Shown piece after piece: positions 42,091 through 50,755 of a DNA stretch of 64,000 bases. The stretch's first letter is position 1; every line of letters starts with the position of its first letter. The position numbers and the translations under genes were made by a program. Under the pieces are notes generated by a model, which had not been told where the DNA came from, did not search any database, and saw only the letters and a list, made by a program, of their open reading frames with translations. Source of the stretch: Candidatus Accumulibacter similis (GTDB lineage: Bacteria > Pseudomonadota > Gammaproteobacteria > Burkholderiales > Rhodocyclaceae); NCBI GenBank assembly GCA_013347225.1, contig CP054595.1, positions 3,530,415 to 3,594,414 of the forward strand. The letters run 5' to 3'.

Positions 42091-42369
42091 TCACTTCATA
42101 TAGCTGCGCAGAATTGCGATCAGTTCCGCAGCGCCTTGCTCGCGCGTACCGTCTCCGGGGTCCTGCGGATTGGCGATGTGCGAGTTGATGTGCCCCTCCA
42201 TGACTTCGCGCATCAAGCCCGTCAGCGCGCCGCGTGCCGCAACGATCTGATGCAGGACCTCGGCAGATCTCTTTTCGGCTTCCAGAGCACGCTCGATCCC
42301 CTCTAGCTGTCCGCGGATGCGACGCACACGAGCGAGGAGCTTTGGCTTCTCCCTGACTGTGTGATTCAT
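42091..42369 (-). CDS. CsoR/RcnR/FrmR-family repressor
   Basis: A 92-residue four-helix DUF156 repressor (MNHTVREKPKLLARVRRIRG, QLEGIERALEAEKRSAEVLH). The Cys normally opening helix 2 is replaced (KRSAEVLHQIVAARG), which resembles FrmR-like or RcnR-like proteins with altered ligands; a His is present at SHIANP. It is divergent from the LysR gene. A G-tract operator candidate (42393-42406) lies immediately upstream. Confidence 0.85.
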   Translation of the reverse strand: MNHTVREKPKLLARVRRIRGQLEGIERALEAEKRSAEVLHQIVAARGALTGLMREVMEGHINSHIANPQDPGDGTREQGAAELIAILRSYMK

Positions 42370-42392
42370 GATAGATGTTCATCTTTGTTTAG

Positions 42393-42406
42393 GATAGGGG
42401 GGTATC
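42393..42406. promoter_or_regulatory. CsoR/RcnR-type operator candidate
   Basis: GATAGGGGGGTATC is a G-tract flanked by inverted GATA/TATC, a CsoR/RcnR-like site. It lies 24 nt upstream of the repressor gene, in the divergent promoter region with lysR. Confidence 0.62.
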
Positions 42407-42493
42407 GTATATTGACTTCATCCTTGGAACAAGAATGGGGCGGACGTGTTGGGCGGGTCGGCCACACCAAAACAACGCGAAAAGGAGGCCGCT

Positions 42494-43402
42494 ATGGAGT
42501 TCAGGTTGTTGCGCTACTTCATCGCCGTAGCGGAGGAGTTGCACTTGGCCCGAGCGGCCGAACGTTTAGGCATCGAGCAGTCGCCGGTGTCGCGTGCGAT
42601 GCGCGACCTCGAACGTTTGCTTGACGTGCAGTTGTTCGACCGCAGCACGCGCCAAACGCGCCTGACCTGGGCTGGCAAAGTGCTGTTGGGCGAAGCCCGG
42701 CGCGTGCTCGCAACGGTCGATCATGCGGTACAGGCGACCAAGAGCGCGGCCCAAGGCTATCAGGGCACATTGCGCATCGGCATCTGCGACAGCCTGGCCC
42801 AGCCGCGCATCGCGTTGCTGTTGGCCCGTAGCCGCGAGGAAGAGCCAGAGTTGGGCATCCGCGTCTTTGAGTTGCCGTTCTCGCAGCAGCTCAAAGGCCT
42901 GCACAACGACCTGCTCGACATCGGCTTTGCGCTATCGGATGGAGTCAACGACGGGCTGGTGGCCGAGCCGGCTTGGAGCGATCCGCTGTCGGTGATTGTG
43001 CCGGCGCGCCATCCGCTGCTTGCTCATGTCCAAGTCAAGTTGCAGGATGCCTTGAAGTTCCCGTTGGTGCTGTGCCACCCGGATGCAGGTTCGGGCTGTC
43101 ACAGCCAAATCCAGGCGGTGCTGGATGGAGCAGCCGTAACACCCAAGGTAGCCGACCACGTGACGAGCCTGGGCGTGATGTTGACACTGGTGGGCGCAGG
43201 CTATGGCATTGGTTTCGCGATCGGTTCGCAGGTGCAGACTTGGCAGCGCCCGGACATCGCAATCCGGCCGCTGGCCGGCACGGCGCCGACGCTGACCACG
43301 TTCCTGCTGCGCCGCCAGGGAGAGCCGTCCGAGCCGATGAAGCGCTTCATCAGTCGCGTGAAGGCGATTGGCGGGGCACCAGGCGGTGAGACTGGCGCTT
43401 GA
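42494..43402 (+). CDS. LysR-family transcriptional regulator
   Basis: A 302-residue LysR protein (MEFRLLRYFIAVAEELHLAR, AAERLGIEQSPVSRAMRDLE) with effector domain containing VLCHPDAGSGCHSQIQ. It has AAAGGAGG 5 nt before the ATG. It is a paralogue of the LysR at 29414-30310, with the same layout including the Cys pair in the effector pocket. No obvious partner operon lies downstream; it is the last gene before the candidate attachment site. Confidence 0.9.
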   Translation: MEFRLLRYFIAVAEELHLARAAERLGIEQSPVSRAMRDLERLLDVQLFDRSTRQTRLTWAGKVLLGEARRVLATVDHAVQATKSAAQGYQGTLRIGICDSLAQPRIALLLARSREEEPELGIRVFELPFSQQLKGLHNDLLDIGFALSDGVNDGLVAEPAWSDPLSVIVPARHPLLAHVQVKLQDALKFPLVLCHPDAGSGCHSQIQAVLDGAAVTPKVADHVTSLGVMLTLVGAGYGIGFAIGSQVQTWQRPDIAIRPLAGTAPTLTTFLLRRQGEPSEPMKRFISRVKAIGGAPGGETGA

Positions 43403-43494
43403 ACGCGAGCCGCCAGAACCTGAGCTTTGGTGGCTGTTGCTGATCGTCCCCAGACGGCGACGGAAGCAATGCGTTGACGAGCACGATTGACTGG

Positions 43495-43588
43495 TACAAT
43501 ATGTGGTCTTTTCCCGTGCGGTGAATGGGAAAATCCAGTTGTCAATCAACGGGTTGGATGCTTGGGATTGTTCCCATCGCCCGCTCCA
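43495..43588 (+). repeat. Candidate ICE attachment site (left copy)
   Basis: A 94-nt segment that aligns without gaps to 59975-60068 (67 of 94 identities counted by eye). It ends in TTCCCATCGCCCGCTCCA (43571-43588), which matches the T-arm/acceptor 3' end of a bacterial tRNA-Gly including CCA. ICEclc-type elements integrate at exactly this end of tRNA-Gly. No complete tRNA is present, as expected of a distal att site. Confidence 0.68.
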
Positions 43589-44037
43589 CTTCAACTTTCC
43601 AAGGACTTCCACCGAAATCCAAGGAGTGTTGCAGGTCGCTGAATCGGTTAAGTTTTTAGCCTCTTCTCGATCCAGTGACATCCAGCGAAATCCAACTCCA
43701 AACATCCAACTTCACGCCGGCTCACGGCGACCACTTTCAGGTTGGCCGCGACATGCTCTCTTGTGTTTCAGCAAACCTGCCCAGCGCTTAGACCTGTGGC
43801 AGATGCTGTCAGACTGAAATAGAAGCAAGCACATCGAGGACTGCGGTGCTCGATTCCCGGTCAAGCGGATGGCTGCACGTATCGAGGATCGTCCGAGCAA
43901 CAGCAGTCGGGTCAAGGTCATCGGACGGAATTCCGGTATTTGCCTGAACGCGCGAAGCCTCAAACTAAACACCTGCTGTTACACTTGATTACAACTATCA
44001 AAGCAGGCCCACCGGCGCACAAGACAGAGGAATATCC
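43589..44037. other. Gene-free leader of the sigma/ubiquitin-like operon
   Basis: No gene. The stretch is AT-richer than its surroundings and should contain the promoter of the operon starting at 44038. An inverted CCTGCT/AGCAGG pair about 24 nt apart lies near 43970-44005, with TTACA direct repeats between; it may be an operator. Confidence 0.45.
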
Positions 44038-44817
44038 GTGTCACGCTCCCTCCGCAAACTCAAGCTCGACGGGATGCCGTATTTCAGGCGAGACGTGGTC
44101 GAATCCGAGATTCAAGATCTCGCTGACGTCAGTGCATCAGAACTTGAGCGTCGCGCTGGCCTGTGGTCGAGTAGGGAACCCGGATTCATCTCCCCCGAAG
44201 CGCTGCTGTACTTCGTGCGCAACGCGGCCCCAGGCGCTTACCGAGAGAAGCTGACCGAGAAACTTCTTGGTCGCGTGGCCAGCCGAGTTGGGCCTATCAC
44301 CAATTCGGGCGGCGATACCGTCTCTCTGACTGGGTTGAACATCCGAGAGGAAGTCGTTGACCACTTCGTCGACCTGCTGCTCAGCGACCGGAACGAGTAT
44401 GACGAGCGCCTCGACTACTATGAGGTCAACTTCAACGCAGCCATCGCGGCAGATCGCCACGATGCGAACGTTCGCCACTGGAAGCTTGAGAACCGGAACG
44501 ATGAGCTGGAGAGCGAGGACGGCGAAGTTACTGCCCAGGTGGAATCCGCCGTCGGCAGCTACGACCCGTTCGAATCCGACGAATTTGACAAGAAAGATTA
44601 CCGGCTCCTACTAGACGACGCGATTGACAGGCTGCCTGAACTTCAAAGGAGAATCGTCGTGATGTGGCGCCAAGATATTCCCATCGAGTCCAATGACCCC
44701 TCGATCGAGTCCATCAGCAAAGTGCTGGGAAAGTCGGAAAAGACCATCCGCACGCATCGAGACAAGGCCTTTGCATCGCTGAAGCGATTCCTTGAGCGAA
44801 AGGGGATGGTGCGATGA
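44038..44817 (+). CDS. Sigma-70 region-4-like protein
   Basis: A 259-residue protein starting at GTG with an AGAGG box 7 nt upstream. Its C-terminal 65 residues form a sigma region-4 helix-turn-helix: DDAIDRLPELQRRIVVMWRQ, ISKVLGKSEKTIRTHRDKAF, ASLKRFLERKGMVR. The preceding part is helical and acidic, with no clear region 2, so promoter melting would need a partner or it acts as a specialised DNA-binding regulator. It overlaps the next gene by ATGA, tying it to the helicase/ubiquitin-like cassette. Confidence 0.75.
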   Translation: MSRSLRKLKLDGMPYFRRDVVESEIQDLADVSASELERRAGLWSSREPGFISPEALLYFVRNAAPGAYREKLTEKLLGRVASRVGPITNSGGDTVSLTGLNIREEVVDHFVDLLLSDRNEYDERLDYYEVNFNAAIAADRHDANVRHWKLENRNDELESEDGEVTAQVESAVGSYDPFESDEFDKKDYRLLLDDAIDRLPELQRRIVVMWRQDIPIESNDPSIESISKVLGKSEKTIRTHRDKAFASLKRFLERKGMVR

Positions 44818-45380
44818 CTCAGCATCCTCAACTCTCGGCAGACGACGTTCTGAGAGCGTTCGCCATGGACTTCCAGCCAGGAACTGGTGTTCTGCAGCGA
44901 TACCTCGCCGAGTACCCTGAGCATTCCGTGGCCCTGATAGACCTCTCCATGGAATTGACTCGGGAGTTTGATGACAACATTCCTCCTGGTGCCGCCGAGT
45001 TTGACCTTGTGGCCGCAGGTATGGCGCGCCTCCGGAAGGACGCTGCAACGCTGCAGTCCCTGGAAGCTGCCCCAGCTAAGGTATTCACCGAAGCCATCAG
45101 TGCGCTGGCCTTGCCAATGCAAGTTGGCCTGGCGTTCCGAGAGCGCCGGATCGAGGTCGCGACCTTGCCCCATCGCATGGCCGCGAAGATGGCCGAGGCG
45201 CTGAAAACATCGACCGAGACGCTGCTCTCCTATCTCGCGCTTCCTGCCGTAGCCCCCATGGCTCGCGCAAGGAAATCGGCCGTCAAGCCAGTAGCGCCTG
45301 AGAAGGTGTCGTTCGAGAGGGTCTTGCAGGACGCTGGTGTCGACGAACAGAGCATTTCAAGTCTACTCCGCGAGGAGTAG
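44814..45380 (+). CDS. Unknown partner of the sigma-like protein
   Basis: A 188-residue, predicted all-helical, cysteine-free protein (MTQHPQLSADDVLRAFAMDF...). The C-terminal EKVSFERVLQDAGVDEQSIS and SLLREE recalls short regulatory tails. Because it is coupled by a 4-nt overlap to the sigma-like gene and lies 2 nt before the ImmA-UvrD gene, it could be an anti-sigma or an adaptor that is cleaved by the ImmA peptidase. That is inference; no homologous family is recognised. Confidence 0.7.
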   Translation: MTQHPQLSADDVLRAFAMDFQPGTGVLQRYLAEYPEHSVALIDLSMELTREFDDNIPPGAAEFDLVAAGMARLRKDAATLQSLEAAPAKVFTEAISALALPMQVGLAFRERRIEVATLPHRMAAKMAEALKTSTETLLSYLALPAVAPMARARKSAVKPVAPEKVSFERVLQDAGVDEQSISSLLREE

Positions 45381-45382
45381 CC

Positions 45383-48300
45383 ATGGACCCGATAGAGCTG
45401 GCTCGGCAGCACGCGCGGCGGCTGCACGATGAGGCCGTCCAGCGCGGGCGCAATCCATGGTCTCCGTACGAGTTTGCCGTTGGTATAGCAAGCGATCTCG
45501 GGATCACCGTCGAGACCTGTGCTCCCAGTGCCGCACTTCTCGATGGCGGAAGAGCCTCCTTCGACCCGGACGTTCCGCTCATAATCCACGAAGCCAACGG
45601 GTCGCCGTTCGACCAGGCGTTTCTGGTGGCGCACGAAATCGGGCATGCTGAACTGGGCGATGGAGAGGAGGAACCCGAGCAAGCGACAAACATCGACCCG
45701 GCTCGTACCTCGGAAGCGGCACCCGTCGGCATGGACCGCGTAGTGGACTACAGCCGGCGTCAGCGGAGAGAGGTCCAGATGGATCTTTTTGCGCGGGAGC
45801 TTCTCCTCCCACGACACGTCGCGGTAGACCTGCACGTGGCCCAAGGCCAGACGTGCTCCGCCGTAGCTGCGCGCCTAGGCGCCCCGTTCGAGGCTATTGC
45901 CCAGCAGATGCTGGACGCCCTGTTGCTTCCCGCCTTTCCGGTAGCTGCAGCTACAGAGCTGATCGAAGTCCCGCTAAACCTAAAGCAGCAAACCGCCGCG
46001 GCCCACCGTGGCGCCGCATTCCTGCTCCAGGCCGGGCCGGGCACTGGCAAGACGCGCACGCTGGTGGCTCGCGTCGAGAGCTTACTTGACGATGGCGTTG
46101 ACCCCAGGCGCATCCTCCTCCTTACTTTCTCAAACAAGGCTGCAGGCGAGATGGCCGAGCGGATCGCTCGGAAACGCCCTCAACAGGCGGCTGCGCTGTG
46201 CATCGGCACGTTCCACAGCTTTGGCTTAGACATCCTCAGACGATTCAGCGAAAGGTGCGAATTGCCGACGGACCCTCGGCTGATGGACCGTACTGAGGCT
46301 GTTGAACTACTCGAAATCGAGTTCCCGCGGCTCGGCCTGACGCACTATAGAAACCTTTACGACCCATCGCAGACTGCTGCCGACATCTTGACCGCAGTCT
46401 CCCGAGCTAAGGACGAGGTCGTTGGTCCTCAGGCCTATCTCGCCCTGGCTCAGACGATGCGCGCGGCCGCGACCGACCCTGCTGCTATCGAAGCTGCTGA
46501 AAAGGCTGAAGAGGTCGCAGGGGTCTACGCGCGCTACGAGGAACTCAAAGCCGCCTCAGGGTGCGTCGACTTCGGCGACCTAGTCATGCGGCCGGTGCTC
46601 CTCCTCGAGAGCGATGAAGCGGTGAGGGCCCAGATCCAGAGCGACTACGACCACGTACTGGTAGACGAGTACCAGGACGTGAACCGAAGCAGTGTCCGGC
46701 TCCTCACGGCCCTGAAGCCTACCGGAGAGAACCTGTGGGTGGTTGGGGACGCCAAGCAGTCCATCTATCGCTTCCGGGGCGCTTCGTCTTTCAACATGGC
46801 GCGCTTCGGCCACGAGGACTTCCCCGATGGTGTTCGAGACAGCCTAGACATCAACTACCGCTCCACGACAGAGATCGTTAGCGCCTTCTCCAACTTCGCA
46901 GCCAGCATGAGTGCCGCTGACGGGCCCACGTCCCTCGTGGCCGATCGGGGCTCCGGCGGCGCGCATCCGGAGGTCATCACCGTTGCTGATGGTTGGCTCG
47001 TTACTTCGGTGCTAGTCGACAGCATTGAGCGGTTCCGCGCAGCGGGCTTTCGGTATCGCGATCAAGCAGTTCTGTGCAGGGGCAACGATAGGCTGTCCGA
47101 TACCGGGCAGGAGCTTGAGCGTGCCGGCGTGCCCGTCCTATTTTTGGGCAGTCTTTTCGAGCGCACCGAGATAAAGGATCTTGTCGCTGTCCTCTCGCTC
47201 CTCGTGGACAGGCGCGCCATGGGTCTGATTCGCACCGCCTGCTGGCCCGAATTCGCTATGGCGCTTGAGGACGCTGTACGCATATTTGAACGCCTTCGCG
47301 GCGCTGAAGTGCAGCCTGGTGCGTGGCGGCAAGGAGCACCAGACGTCACTCGAGCCGGGCAGGCCGCCCTGTCTGCCTTAAGTACCGCGCTCGACGGCTT
47401 CGAGGCCACGGCGCAGCCCTGGGCAGTGCTTGCAACCTTGCTGCTTGACCGAACGAGGCTGGCAGCGCGCATCGCCTCGTCGTCTAGCGTTCCTGAACAG
47501 GCCCAAGGCATCGCCATCTGGCAGTTCATGAATTTCGTGCGGGTCCAGCCCAACGGGCAGGGCCTTCCGATCCAGCGGCTGGCCGACCGCGTGCGCAGGC
47601 TGCTGCGCCTCAGGGACGACAGGGACCTTAGGCAACTGCCCGCTGCAGCCCAAGGCATCGACGCTGTTCGCCTGATGACGATCCACGGCTCCAAGGGTTT
47701 GGAATTTCCCGTGGTCCACATAGTGGGCGTGAATCAGGACTCCATCCCTGGTGCTATCCGCCCCTCTAAATGTCCGCCGCCGAACGGCATGGTCACGGGA
47801 GTGGCGGGCAGTCCGGACGAAATCGCGCGGGCCGCGCACAACGAGGAGCAGGAGTGCCTCTTCTACGTGGCGATGTCGCGGGCAAGGGACCGTGTGGCGT
47901 TCTACGGCGCCACGACGAAGTCCAACGGCACCTCGAGGCCACTGTCGAAGTTCCTTGACCGTATCGGTGCCGCCAGCCAGCGGTCGGTAACGCCAGTGAC
48001 CGTCCTGCCTCCAGCCTCAGACGCTGCACGAATACCCGTGATCTTTTCGGGCGCGCCATGCTTCAGTTCCGAGGCGGTCGCGCTCTACGAGTCGTGCGGG
48101 CGGCGGTTCTTGTATACACATCTGCTGCAAGTCGGAGGGCGTCGACGGATGAGCGCCTTCATGCAGATGCACGAGGCGATCCGGGAGGTCTATCGAAAGA
48201 TAGTCACCAACGGAGTTGCCTCGACTGATCAGTGTGATGCGCTTCTTGCGGAGGCCTTCGTCACCCACGGGCTTCATGACCACGGATACGTCGAGGACTA

Positions 48301-48766
48301 CCGTGCCATGGCCTCCACGATGCTGGGCTACTTTCTGGAGTCGCGGGCCGGTGCCATGGTTGAAGTGCCCACCGCGCTGCGCATCACCTTCGACGACCAC
48401 GAAGTGGAGGTCAGGCCGGACGAAATCTTGGTGCGTGATGGCATTCGAACGCTGCGCCGGGTCAAGACCGGACACGCATCAAGCCAAGAAGGTAAAGACG
48501 TCGGTGCCGCGGCGTTCGTCTTGGCAGCTCGCGCAGCTTTTCCAGATGCGATCGTGGAACTGGTGCATCTGGCTGACGCCGAAGCGAAGCCCCTAGTTTT
48601 GTCGGCCAAGGAGTTGAGTAACCGTCAGGTCAAGCTGGGCAACATCCTACGTGACATCCGCGAGGGAAACTTCCGGGTCAAGGCATCAGACGTGACGTGC
48701 CCTAACTGCCCAGCTTTCTTCGTATGTGGCGCCGTGCCTCCGGGCGCGCTTATGAAAAACTTCTGA
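45383..48766 (+). CDS. ImmA/IrrE peptidase - UvrD helicase - Fe-S nuclease-like fusion
   Basis: A 1127-residue fusion. An ImmA/IrrE metallopeptidase domain (about 1-150) has the zinc motif HEIGH at 84-88 and a downstream DLFARELLLP helix. A UvrD/PcrA superfamily 1A helicase follows with Walker A AGPGTGKT (217-224), TFSNKAAGEM, DEYQDVN, GDAKQSIYRFRGA, TIHGSKGLEFPVVH and YVAMSRARDRV. The C-terminus resembles an AddB/RecB-type PD-(D/E)XK region: ALYESCGRRFLY and a terminal CPNCPAFFVCG give a four-Cys Fe-S-like staple, with RPDEILVRDG and RRVKTG at the would-be active site. DNA sensing or degradation coupled to regulator cleavage is a plausible role. Confidence 0.85.
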   Translation: MDPIELARQHARRLHDEAVQRGRNPWSPYEFAVGIASDLGITVETCAPSAALLDGGRASFDPDVPLIIHEANGSPFDQAFLVAHEIGHAELGDGEEEPEQATNIDPARTSEAAPVGMDRVVDYSRRQRREVQMDLFARELLLPRHVAVDLHVAQGQTCSAVAARLGAPFEAIAQQMLDALLLPAFPVAAATELIEVPLNLKQQTAAAHRGAAFLLQAGPGTGKTRTLVARVESLLDDGVDPRRILLLTFSNKAAGEMAERIARKRPQQAAALCIGTFHSFGLDILRRFSERCELPTDPRLMDRTEAVELLEIEFPRLGLTHYRNLYDPSQTAADILTAVSRAKDEVVGPQAYLALAQTMRAAATDPAAIEAAEKAEEVAGVYARYEELKAASGCVDFGDLVMRPVLLLESDEAVRAQIQSDYDHVLVDEYQDVNRSSVRLLTALKPTGENLWVVGDAKQSIYRFRGASSFNMARFGHEDFPDGVRDSLDINYRSTTEIVSAFSNFAASMSAADGPTSLVADRGSGGAHPEVITVADGWLVTSVLVDSIERFRAAGFRYRDQAVLCRGNDRLSDTGQELERAGVPVLFLGSLFERTEIKDLVAVLSLLVDRRAMGLIRTACWPEFAMALEDAVRIFERLRGAEVQPGAWRQGAPDVTRAGQAALSALSTALDGFEATAQPWAVLATLLLDRTRLAARIASSSSVPEQAQGIAIWQFMNFVRVQPNGQGLPIQRLADRVRRLLRLRDDRDLRQLPAAAQGIDAVRLMTIHGSKGLEFPVVHIVGVNQDSIPGAIRPSKCPPPNGMVTGVAGSPDEIARAAHNEEQECLFYVAMSRARDRVAFYGATTKSNGTSRPLSKFLDRIGAASQRSVTPVTVLPPASDAARIPVIFSGAPCFSSEAVALYESCGRRFLYTHLLQVGGRRRMSAFMQMHEAIREVYRKIVTNGVASTDQCDALLAEAFVTHGLHDHGYVEDYRAMASTMLGYFLESRAGAMVEVPTALRITFDDHEVEVRPDEILVRDGIRTLRRVKTGHASSQEGKDVGAAAFVLAARAAFPDAIVELVHLADAEAKPLVLSAKELSNRQVKLGNILRDIREGNFRVKASDVTCPNCPAFFVCGAVPPGALMKNF

Positions 48767-48849
48767 AGAAAATTTACCGGCAACGTCCGGTGGGTCCGAT
48801 TAGACGGTTGTAGGCGAGATAGCTTCGCCACAACAACCTAGAGGACCCT

Positions 48850-49599
48850 ATGAAATATCCTGATTTTGACGACGTTGGCGACGCGATCCGCGAGGGTCGC
48901 GCTTTGAGGGAGGCTGCTGCCTATCGCATCCGCTTCGGCCTGGATGGGCTGACTTTTCGCAACATCAATGTGCCGGACCCGGTTCCCACCGGAAGGCAAA
49001 TCCTGGCCAGCGCTGGCTTGGACCATCGCACTGACTACATCCTGTACGCCTACCTGGACACGGGCGACTTCGAAGACGTCCGCCTCGACGAGACCTTTGA
49101 TCTACGCGGGAAGGGCGCTGAACGCTTCATCGCTTTCAAGTCGGACCGCGACTTCAAGTTCTCGCTGAATGACCGCCAGCTGGCGTGGGGCAACGCCAGC
49201 ATGCTCGGCAGCGTTCTGTATGACCTTGCCGACACGTCGCCGGAGGATGCCATTTTCCTGGAGGTCTGCGGCGGTGAGGACCGGCTCATCGAGCCGGACG
49301 ATCGGATCAACCTTGACGCGCCGGGCATCGAGCGTTTCATCTCTGCCCCCAAGCCGCAGACGGGCTACGTCATCTTGGTCAACTCTGTCGAGGAGACTGT
49401 TCCGGACAAGCACGTAACCTTCGAGCAGGTGGTCAAGTTGTCGCACCCGAACGCGCCGCCCGAGACCAACGTGAAGTTCTCGATGACCTACCGCAATGCG
49501 GTGTCACTCCCTCATGCTGGCGAACTCGGCGAGGGCGGCTCTGTTGAAGTTAAGAAGAAAGGGACCATCTTCAATGTCACGCGCACTGTTCAGTCTTAA
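48850..49599 (+). CDS. Multi-ubiquitin-domain protein (three ubiquitin-like repeats)
   Basis: A 249-residue protein made of three ubiquitin-fold repeats at about residues 23-98, 102-166 and 172-249, each with the same strand-helix pattern and a shared ending (GAERFIAFKS, GIERFISAPK, GTIFNVTRTVQS). This matches the Multi_ubiq family. There is no C-terminal Gly-Gly; it ends in TVQS, so activation would need processing or a different chemistry. It is immediately upstream of and overlaps the E1-like gene. Confidence 0.85.
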   Translation: MKYPDFDDVGDAIREGRALREAAAYRIRFGLDGLTFRNINVPDPVPTGRQILASAGLDHRTDYILYAYLDTGDFEDVRLDETFDLRGKGAERFIAFKSDRDFKFSLNDRQLAWGNASMLGSVLYDLADTSPEDAIFLEVCGGEDRLIEPDDRINLDAPGIERFISAPKPQTGYVILVNSVEETVPDKHVTFEQVVKLSHPNAPPETNVKFSMTYRNAVSLPHAGELGEGGSVEVKKKGTIFNVTRTVQS

Positions 49600-50755
49600 T
49601 CCCGACCTGGCCCGACTCCGCTCGGAGGGTTACTTCATGCGCATCCAGGGAAGCTTCCTGGTGATGCTGGAAGTACCCTACGTGGACGCCCAGCGCCAAG
49701 TCCGCTTTGGCACCTTGGTCTCGACCCTTGACCTTGCTGGTGACCGTACTCGCAAGCCCGAAACGCATGTCATGAACTGGGATGGCGACTTTCCGTGCAA
49801 TGCCGACGGAACGCCCTTGCAGGGCATCTCGCATGCTGCGCCGAACACGGACCTCGGCCACGGGCTCACGGCGCGGTACAGCTTCTCCAGCAAGCCGAGC
49901 GACCTGGGCTATGCGGACTACTATGCCAAGATGGCGACCTACGCGACTATCGTGTCCGGACCGGCCGCAGTGCTGCAGCCGGGCATCAGCCCGCGCGTGC
50001 TCCGCAGCGGCGAGGAGGAAAATGAGGCCAGCGTGTTCAACTATCTCGACACGGCCTCCAGCCGCGCCGGGATTGGCGCGTTGGCCAGCAAGCTAGAAGA
50101 GGAGGTTGTAGCCATCATCGGCCTGGGTGGCACCGGCGGCTACATCCTCGACTTCGTCGCGAAGACGCCCGTGAAGCAGATCCGCCTTTTCGACGGTGAT
50201 GACTTCCTGTCGCACAACGCCTTCCGCGCGCCTGGTGCACCGTCACTGGAGGAGCTGCGGGATGCCCCGAAGAAGGTGGACTACCTGAAAGGCATCTACG
50301 AGCGCATGCACCGCAGCATCGAGGCGCATCCCGTGGAGATTAACGCGGATACGCTGGGCCTGCTGGACGGCATTACGTTCGCGTTCCTTAGCATGGATGC
50401 CGGCGAGAAGAAGCGCGCCGTCGTGGCCAAGCTCGAGGCGCTGGGTGTGCCGTTCATCGACGTCGGCATGGGCTTAGAACTCACTAACGGCAGCCTCGGC
50501 GGCATCCTGCGCGTGACGACCAGCACGCCCACGAAGCGCGAGCATGTGCACCATGGCCGCATCTCCTTCGCGGGCGGCGGCGGCCAGGACGTATATGCGT
50601 CCAACATCCAGGTGGCCGATCTGAATGCCTTGAACGCGTGCTTGGCGGTCGTGAAGTGGAAGAAGCTGCGCGGGTTTTATCGGGATCTTGAGCAGGAGCA
50701 CCACAGCACCTACACCACCGACGGCGGCATGCTGCTGAACGGAGACCAATTGTGA
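49574..50755 (+). CDS. E1-like ThiF enzyme with DUF6791-type N-terminus
   Basis: A 393-residue protein. Residues about 1-140 resemble DUF6791, an E2-like-looking domain with HVMNWDGDFPCNADG (Cys75). Residues about 170-393 are a ThiF/E1 adenylating domain with GLGGTGGY at 183-190, FDGDDF at 206-211 and an Arg/Lys-containing helix. No Cys at the usual E1 thioester position is evident (Cys356 is the only candidate). The ATG at 49574 overlaps the multi-ubiquitin gene by 26 nt, and the stop overlaps the next ATG. Confidence 0.85.
   Translation: MSRALFSLNPDLARLRSEGYFMRIQGSFLVMLEVPYVDAQRQVRFGTLVSTLDLAGDRTRKPETHVMNWDGDFPCNADGTPLQGISHAAPNTDLGHGLTARYSFSSKPSDLGYADYYAKMATYATIVSGPAAVLQPGISPRVLRSGEEENEASVFNYLDTASSRAGIGALASKLEEEVVAIIGLGGTGGYILDFVAKTPVKQIRLFDGDDFLSHNAFRAPGAPSLEELRDAPKKVDYLKGIYERMHRSIEAHPVEINADTLGLLDGITFAFLSMDAGEKKRAVVAKLEALGVPFIDVGMGLELTNGSLGGILRVTTSTPTKREHVHHGRISFAGGGGQDVYASNIQVADLNALNACLAVVKWKKLRGFYRDLEQEHHSTYTTDGGMLLNGDQL

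Noticed and set aside
43712..44254. Small open frames around 43.7-44.25 kb on either strand
   Set aside because: They overlap the att/leader region or the sigma-like gene and show no conserved composition.
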